A stretch of DNA of 30,849 nt from Anaerolineales bacterium UBA5195 (lineage in GTDB: Bacteria > Chloroflexota > Anaerolineae > Anaerolineales > Villigracilaceae): NCBI GenBank assembly GCA_002412925.1, contig DHVZ01000021.1:1-30849 (forward strand). The letters run 5' to 3'. Numbering within the stretch: the first letter of the stretch is position 1; every line of letters begins with the position of its first letter. The notes beneath the pieces are model-generated. The model made no database searches. It was not told the DNA's origin and worked only from the letters and a program-made list of their open reading frames with translations. Made by a program: the position numbers and the translations under genes. Shown piece by piece: positions 24,061 to 30,849 of the stretch.

Positions 24061-24135
24061 TCCCTTTATTGTACATAAGATTGTTCAAAACAGCACAAAC
24101 TTTTTACTTTTTTAATTTAACAAACTCTGACCTTA

Positions 24136-24840
24136 TCAGCCTAATCCCTCAGCCACGCACATAATCGCATGCGGATTGGTCAGGGTCACTCGTTCTCGCC
24201 CGGTGGCGATCAGCCCGTTTCTTTCCCAGGCGCTCAGGGTGCGGCTGACCGTGAAAAGAGTTGTCCCAGCCATTTCGGCCAAATCCTGCCGCGAAAAGGG
24301 TAGTTCGATCAAGACTCCCTGTTCCACGCGTTTCCCAGATTGCCCCGCCAGCCGCATGAGCACGCGGGCAATCCGCTGTTCAACCTTTTCGGTCGCCATC
24401 TCGCGGTAGCGTTCCTGCATTTCCTGGATGTATCCGGTCATCAACTTCATCAGACCAAAAGAAAGGTGCGGGCGCTGTTCGAGCAGGAGATGGAATTTGT
24501 CGCTGCGGATGGCAATGGCCGAGCTAGCCTCCAGCGCCTGGGCGCAGGCTGGATACGTGGCATTCACCTCCACCGCGCCCACTGCGCCAAATAACTGATT
24601 GGGATTTAACGTCCGCAGGTTGACCTGTTGGCCGTCCACCGCAATCTGGCACAATTTTGCGCGCCCGCTGAGCAGGACGTAGAGATATTCGGCAGGATCG
24701 CCTTGCATGAAAAAGAAACCGCCCTCTTCGACAGTGCGCTGGAGGCCGAGATTGGCAATGGCCTCAATGTCGGCCTCGCTGGCCTTGCGGAATACGGCCA
24801 CATGACGAAGGGCGGATTCAAAAAGGGCATGTGCGCTCAT
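24136..24840 (-). CDS. Crp/Fnr family transcriptional regulator
   Basis: This 234-residue regulator has an N-terminal cyclic-nucleotide-binding-like beta-roll (about 15-130, with FFFMQGDPAEYLYVLLSGRAKL) and a dimer helix. The C-terminal winged helix-turn-helix is at about 165-228, where the recognition region is RQDLAEMAGTTLFTVSRTLSAWERNGLI. N-terminal cysteines for an Fe-S cluster, as in Fnr, are absent, so it may sense haem, a nucleotide or redox in another way. It lies downstream of xylB on the same strand, but the 99-bp gap with a small hairpin suggests its own promoter (TATAGT close to the ATG). Confidence 0.9.
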   Translation of the reverse strand: MSAHALFESALRHVAVFRKASEADIEAIANLGLQRTVEEGGFFFMQGDPAEYLYVLLSGRAKLCQIAVDGQQVNLRTLNPNQLFGAVGAVEVNATYPACAQALEASSAIAIRSDKFHLLLEQRPHLSFGLMKLMTGYIQEMQERYREMATEKVEQRIARVLMRLAGQSGKRVEQGVLIELPFSRQDLAEMAGTTLFTVSRTLSAWERNGLIATGRERVTLTNPHAIMCVAEGLG

Positions 24841-24880
24841 GCCCTCAACTATACTGTAAAAAGTGTGTTTTCAGTACGCT

Positions 24881-24894
24881 GCACCTTCGGGTGC
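24881..24894. other. Small stable hairpin between xylB and the Crp/Fnr gene
   Basis: GCACC-TTCG-GGTGC forms a 5-bp stem with a tetraloop. In the minus-strand transcript the loop reads CGAA. It has no T-run on either side. Confidence 0.4.
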
Positions 24895-24939
24895 TTATCC
24901 ATTCTCAGTACTTCACGAAAGTTGAAATCTCACTGATTT

Positions 24940-26427
24940 TTACTTCATCTTTGCAAAGCTGGATTTCAGCGCCGGATATAACTCCTGGTAGAGGGGATAC
25001 GTCTGTCGATAAGCCTCCACCTGTGCCGGGTCGGGGTGGGTGCTGCCCGTCAGCTTGACTGCTGCGCGACAGGCCGTGACCACATCTGGCCAATTGCCCG
25101 CGCCGACAGCTGCCAGCAGCGCCGCTCCAAAGGCCGCGCCTTCAGTGGTGTTAACCGTCACCAACTCTGCTTCCAAAACCGAGGCCAAAATTTGCCGCCA
25201 GAGCGCGCCTTTGGTCCCGCCCCCTGAAGCTCTCACCTGCCGAATCTCTCCCAAGCCAGCGTTTTTGATCAGCGTAAAGCTATCTTTCAAACCAAAAGCG
25301 ACGCCCTCGAGCAAGGCGCGCGTCATGTGGCCGCGTGTGTGTCGCAAGGTCAGGCCAATCCAGGCCCCGCGCGCCAGTGGATCTGGGTGGGGGGTGCGTT
25401 CGCCGCTCAGATACGGGAGGAACTGCAAACCTTCGTTGCCTGATGGAATGGCTTCAGCTTCCTTCAGCAGCTCATCAAAACTCATCTGTGGCGCGAGGGT
25501 ATCGCGATACCATTGCAAGCTGCCTGCCGCCGAGAGCATCACGCCCATAAAGTGCCACATCCCGGGTACGGCATGGCAAAAAGCGTGCAGACGCCCTTCC
25601 GGCTCGATTAACGCGGAGGGTGTTGCGGCAAAAACGACACCGCTTGTCCCAACCGTCAGCGCCACAATCCCGGCTTCGACAATGCCCACGCCAACGGCCT
25701 GGGCTGCCTGGTCGCCGCCGCCCGCCGCGACTGGCGTTCCGGCCTTTAGCCCGGTCAAAGCCGCTGCTTCAGCCGTCACCCGGCCGGTAAATTCAGGCCC
25801 TTCGAAGGTGGGCGGCATCCAGGCCGGGTCAATTCCCAGCGCTGCCAAAACTTCTGGCGACCAATTGCGCGCTTTCACGTCGAAAAGCACCGTCCCGGCG
25901 CCATCGGCCTTGTCCATCGCGTACTCCCCCGTCAGCTTCAGGCGGATATAGTCCTTCGGCAGTAAAACATGCTTCGCGCGGGAGTAAACCTCCGGCTCGT
26001 TTTGCTGAACCCACAAAATTTTCGGCGCGGTAAAACCTGTCAGGGCCACATTCCCGGTAATCTGGATGAATTTCTCTTTCCCAATCCGCGCGTGGATTTC
26101 GTCACATTGCGCCTGGGTGCGCTGGTCGTTCCACAGGATGGCGGGACGCAAAACATTACCTGCCTGATCGAGCAGGACCAGGCCGTGCATTTGTCCTGTC
26201 AAACCAACCGCGGCGACTGCTTCGCCCCCGACCCCGGCCTTTTCCAAGACCGAGCGGATACTGGCAGAAACCGCCTCCCACCACTCGTGCGGATTTTGCT
26301 CCGACCAAAGCGGGCGCGGGGTCTGGAGCGTGTGCAGTGACGAAGCGACAGCGACTACTTCGCCAGTCTCATCAATTAACAAGGCTTTGCTGCTGGTGGT
26401 GGAGGTATCGATACCGAGGAAATACAT
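24940..26427 (-). CDS. xylB: Xylulokinase
   Basis: This 495-residue FGGY-family sugar kinase phosphorylates D-xylulose to xylulose 5-phosphate, which enters the pentose phosphate pathway. The N-terminal phosphate-binding motif GIDTSTTSSKALLID, the segment GLTGQMHGLVLLD with the catalytic-type residues, and the C-terminal ASGGGTKGALWRQILA ATP-binding motif are all present. The length is normal. The ATG follows AGGAG, and a 16-bp hairpin separates it from xylA. Confidence 0.95.
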   Translation of the reverse strand: MYFLGIDTSTTSSKALLIDETGEVVAVASSLHTLQTPRPLWSEQNPHEWWEAVSASIRSVLEKAGVGGEAVAAVGLTGQMHGLVLLDQAGNVLRPAILWNDQRTQAQCDEIHARIGKEKFIQITGNVALTGFTAPKILWVQQNEPEVYSRAKHVLLPKDYIRLKLTGEYAMDKADGAGTVLFDVKARNWSPEVLAALGIDPAWMPPTFEGPEFTGRVTAEAAALTGLKAGTPVAAGGGDQAAQAVGVGIVEAGIVALTVGTSGVVFAATPSALIEPEGRLHAFCHAVPGMWHFMGVMLSAAGSLQWYRDTLAPQMSFDELLKEAEAIPSGNEGLQFLPYLSGERTPHPDPLARGAWIGLTLRHTRGHMTRALLEGVAFGLKDSFTLIKNAGLGEIRQVRASGGGTKGALWRQILASVLEAELVTVNTTEGAAFGAALLAAVGAGNWPDVVTACRAAVKLTGSTHPDPAQVEAYRQTYPLYQELYPALKSSFAKMK

Positions 26428-26441
26428 GGCAGTCTCCTGAG

Positions 26442-26484
26442 AAGTGGAGAGGGAAACAGGGGGGTCTGGTTTCCCTCTCCACTT
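26442..26484 (-). other. Intercistronic hairpin between xylA and xylB
   Basis: Perfect 16-bp arms at 26442-26457 and 26469-26484 (AAGTGGAGAGGGAAAC and its complement) enclose an 11-base loop. The hairpin lies 10 bp after the xylA stop and before the xylB ribosome binding site. There is no T-run, so it more likely stabilises the xylA mRNA or sets the xylA:xylB ratio. Confidence 0.7.
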
Positions 26485-26493
26485 GTTTTCTTG

Positions 26494-27660
26494 TTAGCGT
26501 GTCCCCGTCAAAATATCAACCGTGAGCTGATCCAGACGCTCATATTTCAGCCCACGTTTGGCAATCGCGGGGCGGTCAAAGAACCGGGCTTTGAGCGCAA
26601 AAGCCTTTTCAGAGCTGTATTTGCCGAAGAAGGGCGTCAGCGAGCCATCATCCGCGTTGATCTCAGCCAGCAAAGCCTGGATTTCAGGATCAGCATTGAA
26701 TTGGGCGGCTTTCTCCTTCAGGATCAGATAGGTGCGCATACAACCGCGCGCAAAGTCTTTCACACCTTCAAAGTCTTCAGTGCGATAAGCGTGGGCGTCG
26801 AAATGGCGTGAGCCGTCGTATTTGACATCTTCCAGGAATTTCACCAGGTAGAAAGCCGCCTTCAGGTCGCGCGAACCAAAACGTAAATCCTGGTCGTAGC
26901 GGCCGGGGTACTGGTCGTTGAGGTCGATGTGGAAGAGTTTCCCAGCTTCCCAGGCCTGGGCCACGCCGTGCATGAAGTTGATGCCCGCCATGTGCTCATG
27001 GGCTACTTCGGGGTTGACGCCGACCATTTCGGGGTGGTCGAGGGTGGCGATGAAAGCCAGCATGTGCCCGGTGGTGGGGTTATAGATGTCACCGCGCGGC
27101 TCGTTGGGCTTGGCTTCCAGGGCGAATTTCAGGTCATATTTCTGGTCGAGGGCGTATTCGCAGAGGAAATTCAAGGTTTCGCGGCTGCGCTTGATCGACT
27201 CGACTGCGCTTTTGCTCGAATCTGTTTCGGTGCCTTCGCGCCCGCCCCAAAAAACGTAGGTTTTCGCGCCAAATTCCACGCCCAGGTCGATGGATTTCAT
27301 CGTTTTCTGGAGCGCATAAGCGCGGACTTTCGGGTCGTTGCTGGTGAAAGCGCCATCCTTGAAAATCGGATCGTGGAAGAGATTGGTGGTTGCCATCGGA
27401 ACAACCAGACCGGTATCGGTGAGAGCCTTGCGGAAATCCTTCTTGATGGCTTCGGCCTCAGCGGAGGTGGCGTCGATGGGGATCAGGTCGTTGTCGTGAA
27501 AGTTAACGCCATAAGCGCCGACATCGCCGAGCAGATAGACCAGTTCGGCAGGGGACTTGTGCTCGCGCGTGGCCGAACCGAATGGGTCTGCACCGCGGTT
27601 GCCAACCGTCCATAGACCAAAGGTGAATTTGTGTTCAGGTTTTGGGGAAAAGTCAGACAT
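26494..27660 (-). CDS. xylA: Xylose isomerase
   Basis: This 388-residue enzyme interconverts D-xylose and D-xylulose. The catalytic H55 and D58 lie in NFHDND, the metal ligand and lysine motif is ALEAKPNEPRGD, and the later ligands are in GVNPEVAHEHMAG and HIDLNDQ. The length places it with the shorter class I isomerases seen in Actinobacteria and Thermus, rather than the 440-residue class II enzymes. A strong AAGGAG precedes the ATG. It is the first gene of the minus-strand xylAB operon, transcribed away from xylR. Confidence 0.96.
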   Translation of the reverse strand: MSDFSPKPEHKFTFGLWTVGNRGADPFGSATREHKSPAELVYLLGDVGAYGVNFHDNDLIPIDATSAEAEAIKKDFRKALTDTGLVVPMATTNLFHDPIFKDGAFTSNDPKVRAYALQKTMKSIDLGVEFGAKTYVFWGGREGTETDSSKSAVESIKRSRETLNFLCEYALDQKYDLKFALEAKPNEPRGDIYNPTTGHMLAFIATLDHPEMVGVNPEVAHEHMAGINFMHGVAQAWEAGKLFHIDLNDQYPGRYDQDLRFGSRDLKAAFYLVKFLEDVKYDGSRHFDAHAYRTEDFEGVKDFARGCMRTYLILKEKAAQFNADPEIQALLAEINADDGSLTPFFGKYSSEKAFALKARFFDRPAIAKRGLKYERLDQLTVDILTGTR

Positions 27661-27700
27661 GAAAAGCTCCTTGGGGTTGGAAAGATGTGGGAAATTCTGC

Positions 27701-27729
27701 TTGACACTTCAGATTTTATTCTTTATAAT
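27701..27729 (+). promoter_or_regulatory. Consensus promoter for xylR
   Basis: A perfect TTGACA (27701-27706), 17-bp spacer and perfect TATAAT (27724-27729) drive transcription toward xylR. The XylR operator starts two bases after the -10 box, so a bound repressor would cover the start site. Confidence 0.85.
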
Positions 27730-27752
27730 CTTAGTTGGTTGCTCCAACAAAC
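27724..27752 (-). promoter_or_regulatory. Predicted promoter for xylAB
   Basis: On the minus strand TTGTTG (27752-27747), a 17-bp spacer and TATAAA (27729-27724) overlap the operator and share the -10 region of the xylR promoter. A single operator could therefore control both directions. Confidence 0.55.
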
Positions 27753-27755
27753 TAA
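27731..27755. promoter_or_regulatory. XylR operator palindrome
   Basis: TTAGTTGGTTG (27731-27741) and CAACAAACTAA (27745-27755) match as inverted repeats at 10 of 11 positions around a CTC centre. The TTAGTTTGTTG-like half-site is the known form of ROK-family XylR operators in Firmicutes. Confidence 0.85.
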
Positions 27756-27797
27756 CTCTACTTTAACCAAATCAACATCGTCTGTCAAGGGTTATTC

Positions 27798-29045
27798 ATG
27801 CGCAAACCAAAATTATATCAAACAGGTGACCAGGCGCTGGTGCGGCAGATTAATCTCTCGCTCATCATGAATGTTTTGCGGACGGAGTCTCCAATCTCAA
27901 GGGCCAGCCTTTCGCAAAAAACAGAGCTCAACAAAACCACCGTCTCTGATCTGATTAACGAATTGAATGAACGCGGCTTTGTGCGCGAATTGGGCATGCA
28001 GTCTTCTGGCACGGGACGTCCGGCTACCCTCCTGACGCTCAACCCAGATGCGGGCTATATCATCAGTTGCGAAATTGCTGTCGATTATTTGGAAATCCTG
28101 GTCACCGATTTTGGACCTGAAGTCATCTGGCAGATAAAAGAGCCGATTCCATCCGATACAAGCCAACCTGCAGTGATTGAACGCATGTTGGCTTTATTAC
28201 ACCAGGCAGTCGAAAAGGGCCTGTCGGTGACGGCCAACCTGCTCGGGGTCGCTGTCGGCGTGCCGGGGATGGTTGACCGCGCCACCGGAACCGTTCTATT
28301 TGCCCCCAACCTGAAATGGCGGAATGTACCCCTCCTGGCCATCTTGGAGCAAGAGAATTTCGGGGTACCGATCTTTGTCGACAATGAAGCGAATATGGCT
28401 GCCCTGGGTGAACATTATTTTGGGGCAGCGCGAGGCTACAACGAAATCCTGTATTTGAGCGGAAACGTTGGCCTGGGCGGTGGTTTTTTGCGAAATGGCC
28501 AATTATGCCGGGGGGCCAATGGAGTTGCGGCAGAATATGGACACATGACCATCGATCCACAGGGTGAACTCTGCAATTGTGGAAATTACGGCTGCTGGGA
28601 AACGCTGGTCAGCCAAAACGGTCTGTACAAAAAAATTATCCAGGCCATCCAGGCTGGCGAAGTCAGCCTCCTGACAGAAAAAGTTCAGGCGCGACCGGAA
28701 AACCTTTCGGTGGAAATGATTGTCGAGGCGGCCCAGGCTGGCGACTCATTGGCGCTTCGCTCCCTCGAAGACATTGGGCACTTTCTGGGGATTGGGATTG
28801 CCTCCCTGCTTAACGCGCTTAATCCCGAGATCGTGGTCTTGGGCGGTCTGCTGAGCGTAGCCTCCGAATTTCTTTTCCCGGTTGTCAATGTCGAAATCCA
28901 AAAAAGGGCCTTGCTGTGGAACCGTGAATCTGTCAAAGTAGTTCGTGCGGCGCACGGGTCTGATGCCTGCGTCAAAGGCGGGATCGCCACCGTCTACCAG
29001 TCAGTTCTCTCACAAGCTCCAGAAGTTCCTTTGCTAGACAGGTAA
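27798..29045 (+). CDS. xylR: ROK family xylose repressor
   Basis: This 415-residue protein has an N-terminal winged helix-turn-helix (about 15-70, ISRASLSQKTELNKTTVSDLINELNERG) and a C-terminal ROK sugar-binding domain. The latter contains the GVAVGVPGMVD phosphate-loop-like motif, FVDNEANMAALGE, and the zinc motif in GELCNCGNYGCWE. Such proteins repress xylose genes and release DNA when xylose binds. The ATG follows AAGGG. It is divergent from xylAB and followed 42 bp later by xylF with no terminator, so it probably shares a transcript with the transporter genes and controls itself. Confidence 0.92.
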   Translation: MRKPKLYQTGDQALVRQINLSLIMNVLRTESPISRASLSQKTELNKTTVSDLINELNERGFVRELGMQSSGTGRPATLLTLNPDAGYIISCEIAVDYLEILVTDFGPEVIWQIKEPIPSDTSQPAVIERMLALLHQAVEKGLSVTANLLGVAVGVPGMVDRATGTVLFAPNLKWRNVPLLAILEQENFGVPIFVDNEANMAALGEHYFGAARGYNEILYLSGNVGLGGGFLRNGQLCRGANGVAAEYGHMTIDPQGELCNCGNYGCWETLVSQNGLYKKIIQAIQAGEVSLLTEKVQARPENLSVEMIVEAAQAGDSLALRSLEDIGHFLGIGIASLLNALNPEIVVLGGLLSVASEFLFPVVNVEIQKRALLWNRESVKVVRAAHGSDACVKGGIATVYQSVLSQAPEVPLLDR

Positions 29046-29087
29046 GCGTTGATTTCTTTCCTGACAAATTGCGATGGCTGAGGAAAA

Positions 29088-30203
29088 ATGACCAAGATTG
29101 CTCGTTTTGTCTTTACGCTTGCCCTGCTTGTCGTGTTCACAACCAGCCTGGTTGCTTGCGGCGGAGGCAGCACAGCTCAGCCTGCCGGCAAAGTCAAAGT
29201 TGGCCTGTCCTTCTCTGACTTCGCTACTGAGCGCTGGAAGAACGAAGAAGTTCTGATGCGCAAGCTTCTGGAAGACAAGGGCTATGAAGTCATCAGCCAG
29301 GAAGCCAACCATGATGTCAAGCTCCAGAACGACCAGATCGACAACATGGTCAGCCAGGGCGTGAAAGTTCTGCTTGTTGTTGCCGAAGATGGCGACGCCG
29401 CGGTGACTGCGGTTGATAAAGCCGCAGATGCGGGCGTGAAAGTCATCGCCTATGACCGCCTGATCAAGACCTCGAAGATCGCCGCTTACCTGTCGTTCGA
29501 CAACGTTGAAGTGGGCCGCCAACAGGCCCTAGGCGTGATGAAAGCCGTCGACGCCGATAATTGGGATGTGGCTGGCAAAGGCAAGATGCGCGTCATCCAG
29601 CTCGCCGGTTCCCCGACCGACAACAACGCCACCCTGTTCACCAAGGGCCAGACTGAAATCCTGCAGCCCTACGTTGACAAGGGCACCATCGAGATCATCG
29701 CCCAGCAAGGTGTCGAGAACTGGGATTCCACCAACGCTCTCAAGTTGATGGAAAACCTGCTGACCGCCGCCAACAACGATGTTGACGCGGTCGTCGCCTC
29801 GAATGACGGCACCGCTCTCGGCGCCCTGCAGGCGATGAAGGCTCAGGGATTGGCTGGTAAGGTGCCGATTTCGGGCCAGGATGCCACCGCTGATGGCAGC
29901 AACTCCATCGTCAAGGGTGAGCTGACCGTTTCGATCCTGAAAGACATCCGCAATCTGTCCCCCCTCGCCATCACGGTAGTCGACAGCCTTGTCAAAAACG
30001 GCTCGATTGCTGCCATCAAGAAACTTTCCCTCGCCGAATTGACTGGCGATCCTTCCAAGACTGGCGATGTCCCCTGCATCTTCCTTGCCGTCCAGCAGGT
30101 CAATCAAGACAATCTCTACGACCTGGTCGTGAAGAGCGGCTTCCAATCTTACGATGATGTTTACCGCGATATCCCCGAAGCCGAACGTCCTCCCAGGCCC
30201 TAA
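29088..30203 (+). CDS. xylF: D-xylose ABC transporter substrate-binding lipoprotein
   Basis: This 371-residue periplasmic-binding-protein family member is anchored by a lipoprotein signal (LVAC, C24). It has the sugar-binding type I fold with VAEDGDAAVTAVDKAADAGVKVIAYDRLI and a C-terminal VNQDNLYDLVV segment typical of xylose-binding XylF. It would deliver xylose to XylG/XylH, which are not in the window. GAGG lies just before the ATG. The next gene is a near copy. Within 29154-29362 the two genes differ at only one base, while flanking parts are more divergent. Confidence 0.92.
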   Translation: MTKIARFVFTLALLVVFTTSLVACGGGSTAQPAGKVKVGLSFSDFATERWKNEEVLMRKLLEDKGYEVISQEANHDVKLQNDQIDNMVSQGVKVLLVVAEDGDAAVTAVDKAADAGVKVIAYDRLIKTSKIAAYLSFDNVEVGRQQALGVMKAVDADNWDVAGKGKMRVIQLAGSPTDNNATLFTKGQTEILQPYVDKGTIEIIAQQGVENWDSTNALKLMENLLTAANNDVDAVVASNDGTALGALQAMKAQGLAGKVPISGQDATADGSNSIVKGELTVSILKDIRNLSPLAITVVDSLVKNGSIAAIKKLSLAELTGDPSKTGDVPCIFLAVQQVNQDNLYDLVVKSGFQSYDDVYRDIPEAERPPRP

Positions 30204-30425
30204 GCTGTAGCTTGATGAAAAAAACTGGCTCCAGTGATAGAGTAGGAGCCGGGTTCCCCCCAAGTCTCGAGTACCACCCTGCCTCCATGAGGCAGTAGCA
30301 CTTCAGCCCAGGCTTTGTTTATCTTTTCAAGCAAGGCAAATTCATAGAGAGGAGGTGACCCCCGAAAATTGTTTTGGTCGGATCGTTTATTTCTCACCCG
30401 ATTTTTCATATGTATGGAGGAAAAG
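30204..30425 (+). other. Structured intergenic region between the xylF copies
   Basis: These 222 bp have no convincing gene. They contain a GGCTCC/GGAGCC hairpin (30227-30232, 30245-30250), a perfect CTGCCTC-CAT-GAGGCAG hairpin (30279-30295), an AGAGAGGAGG purine block near 30345, and the second xylF ribosome binding site GGAGG just before 30426. No terminator with a T-run is seen, so transcription may read through. Confidence 0.5.
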
Positions 30426-30849
30426 ATGTCTAAGATTGCTCGTCTTGTATTCACCCTTGTCCTGCTCGCCATGTTCGCGACCAGCCTGATCGCTTGCGGC
30501 GGAGGCAGCACAGCTCAGCCTGCCGGCAAAGTCAAAGTTGGCCTGTCCTTCTCTGACTTCGCTACTGAGCGCTGGAAGAACGAAGAAGTTCTGATGCGCA
30601 AGCTCCTGGAAGACAAGGGCTATGAAGTCATCAGCCAGGAAGCCAACCATGATGTCAAGCTCCAGAACGACCAGATCGACAACATGGTCAGCCAGGGCGT
30701 CAAAGCCCTGATCGTCATCGCTGAAGATGGCGATGCGATTGTGACCTCGGTCGATAAGGCCGCAGATGCGGGCGTGAAAGTCGTTGCCTACGACCGCCTG
30801 ATCAAGACTTCGAAGATCGCTGCTTACCTGTCCTTCGACAACGTCGAAG
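30426..30849 (+). CDS. xylF: Second xylose-binding lipoprotein, cut by right edge
   Basis: This is the start of a second XylF-type protein, 141 residues in the window, with lipoprotein cysteine C24 and a strong GGAGG upstream. It is almost identical to the first copy from the lipobox to about residue 92, then shows many silent and conservative changes. The two may have separate affinities or expression. The rest of the gene, and probably the ATPase and permease genes, lie beyond the edge. Confidence 0.9.
   Translation, partial: MSKIARLVFTLVLLAMFATSLIACGGGSTAQPAGKVKVGLSFSDFATERWKNEEVLMRKLLEDKGYEVISQEANHDVKLQNDQIDNMVSQGVKALIVIAEDGDAIVTSVDKAADAGVKVVAYDRLIKTSKIAAYLSFDNVE

Noticed and set aside
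24061..24135. Possible Crp/Fnr box (TTGT-N10-ACAA) before the minus-strand fragment
   Set aside because: The spacing does not match the known Crp or Fnr site forms, and the region is so AT-rich that chance matches are likely.
25040..25951. Plus-strand ORF of 303 residues opposite xylB
   Set aside because: It is an open antisense shadow in GC-rich coding DNA with no domain pattern.
30200..30511. Minus-strand ORF of 103 residues over the xylF gap
   Set aside because: Part of it is antisense to the second xylF and no ribosome binding site is seen. The 50 residues over the gap look somewhat protein-like but match nothing I recognise.
1..30849. CRISPR arrays, rRNA, tRNA genes and intact insertion sequences
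   Set aside because: None was seen on reading. Without a covariance-model search a tRNA or small RNA could still have been missed.

Overview
The window looks like chromosomal DNA of an anaerobic or facultative member of the Chloroflexota, probably class Anaerolineae. This is inferred from gene content and style, not from a marker gene: lipoproteins with Thr/Pro-rich stalks, an FW-domain (NBR1-like) lipoprotein, a DUF3048 lipoprotein, a Crp/Fnr regulator, a ROK-controlled xylose operon, and short AT-rich palindromic intergenic repeats. No rRNA, tRNA, CRISPR array, prophage or intact insertion sequence was recognised by eye.

Layout. 1-2570: an ORF cut by the left edge, a GNAT acetyltransferase, a tandem pair of 121-residue SpoIIAA/STAS-like proteins, and a short-chain dehydrogenase. 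2621-6480: a heterodimeric ABC exporter encoded by two adjacent genes with complementary degenerate and canonical ATP sites, closed by a strong bidirectional terminator. 6522-9472 (minus strand): an operon for an AAA+ chelatase-type ATPase and a VWA protein, which lie in different frames joined at an A9 run (a probable -1 frameshift site), plus a membrane-anchored beta-sandwich protein. 9592-12627: an S1-domain protein with a consensus promoter, an M19 dipeptidase and a small membrane protein. 12769-14694 (minus): a DUF212 phosphatase-like membrane protein with xseB and xseA. 14795-20080: cell-surface lipoproteins, a HIT hydrolase, an AlkD-like glycosylase, a small membrane protein, a lysine-rich microprotein and a third STAS-like protein. 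20158-23800: a phosphatase-GNAT fusion, tgt, uppP and a PstS-like lipoprotein. 23814-24060: two convergent N-terminal gene fragments that both stop within about 20 bp, probably a deletion scar. 24136-30849: a Crp/Fnr regulator, then the xylose module with xylB and xylA on the minus strand, xylR on the plus strand, and two near-duplicate xylF genes, the second cut by the right edge.

How the genes work together. The clearest system is xylose use. XylF lipoproteins capture the sugar, XylA isomerises it and XylB phosphorylates the xylulose. XylR probably represses both directions through a 25-bp palindrome that overlaps two divergent promoters. The most unusual item is the chelatase locus, where normal termination and -1 frameshifting could make two proteins from one gene. 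Other points of interest are an SdrB-like domain nested inside DUF3048, a mosaic xylF duplication, a pair of dispersed hairpin repeats and a probably leaderless tgt transcript.
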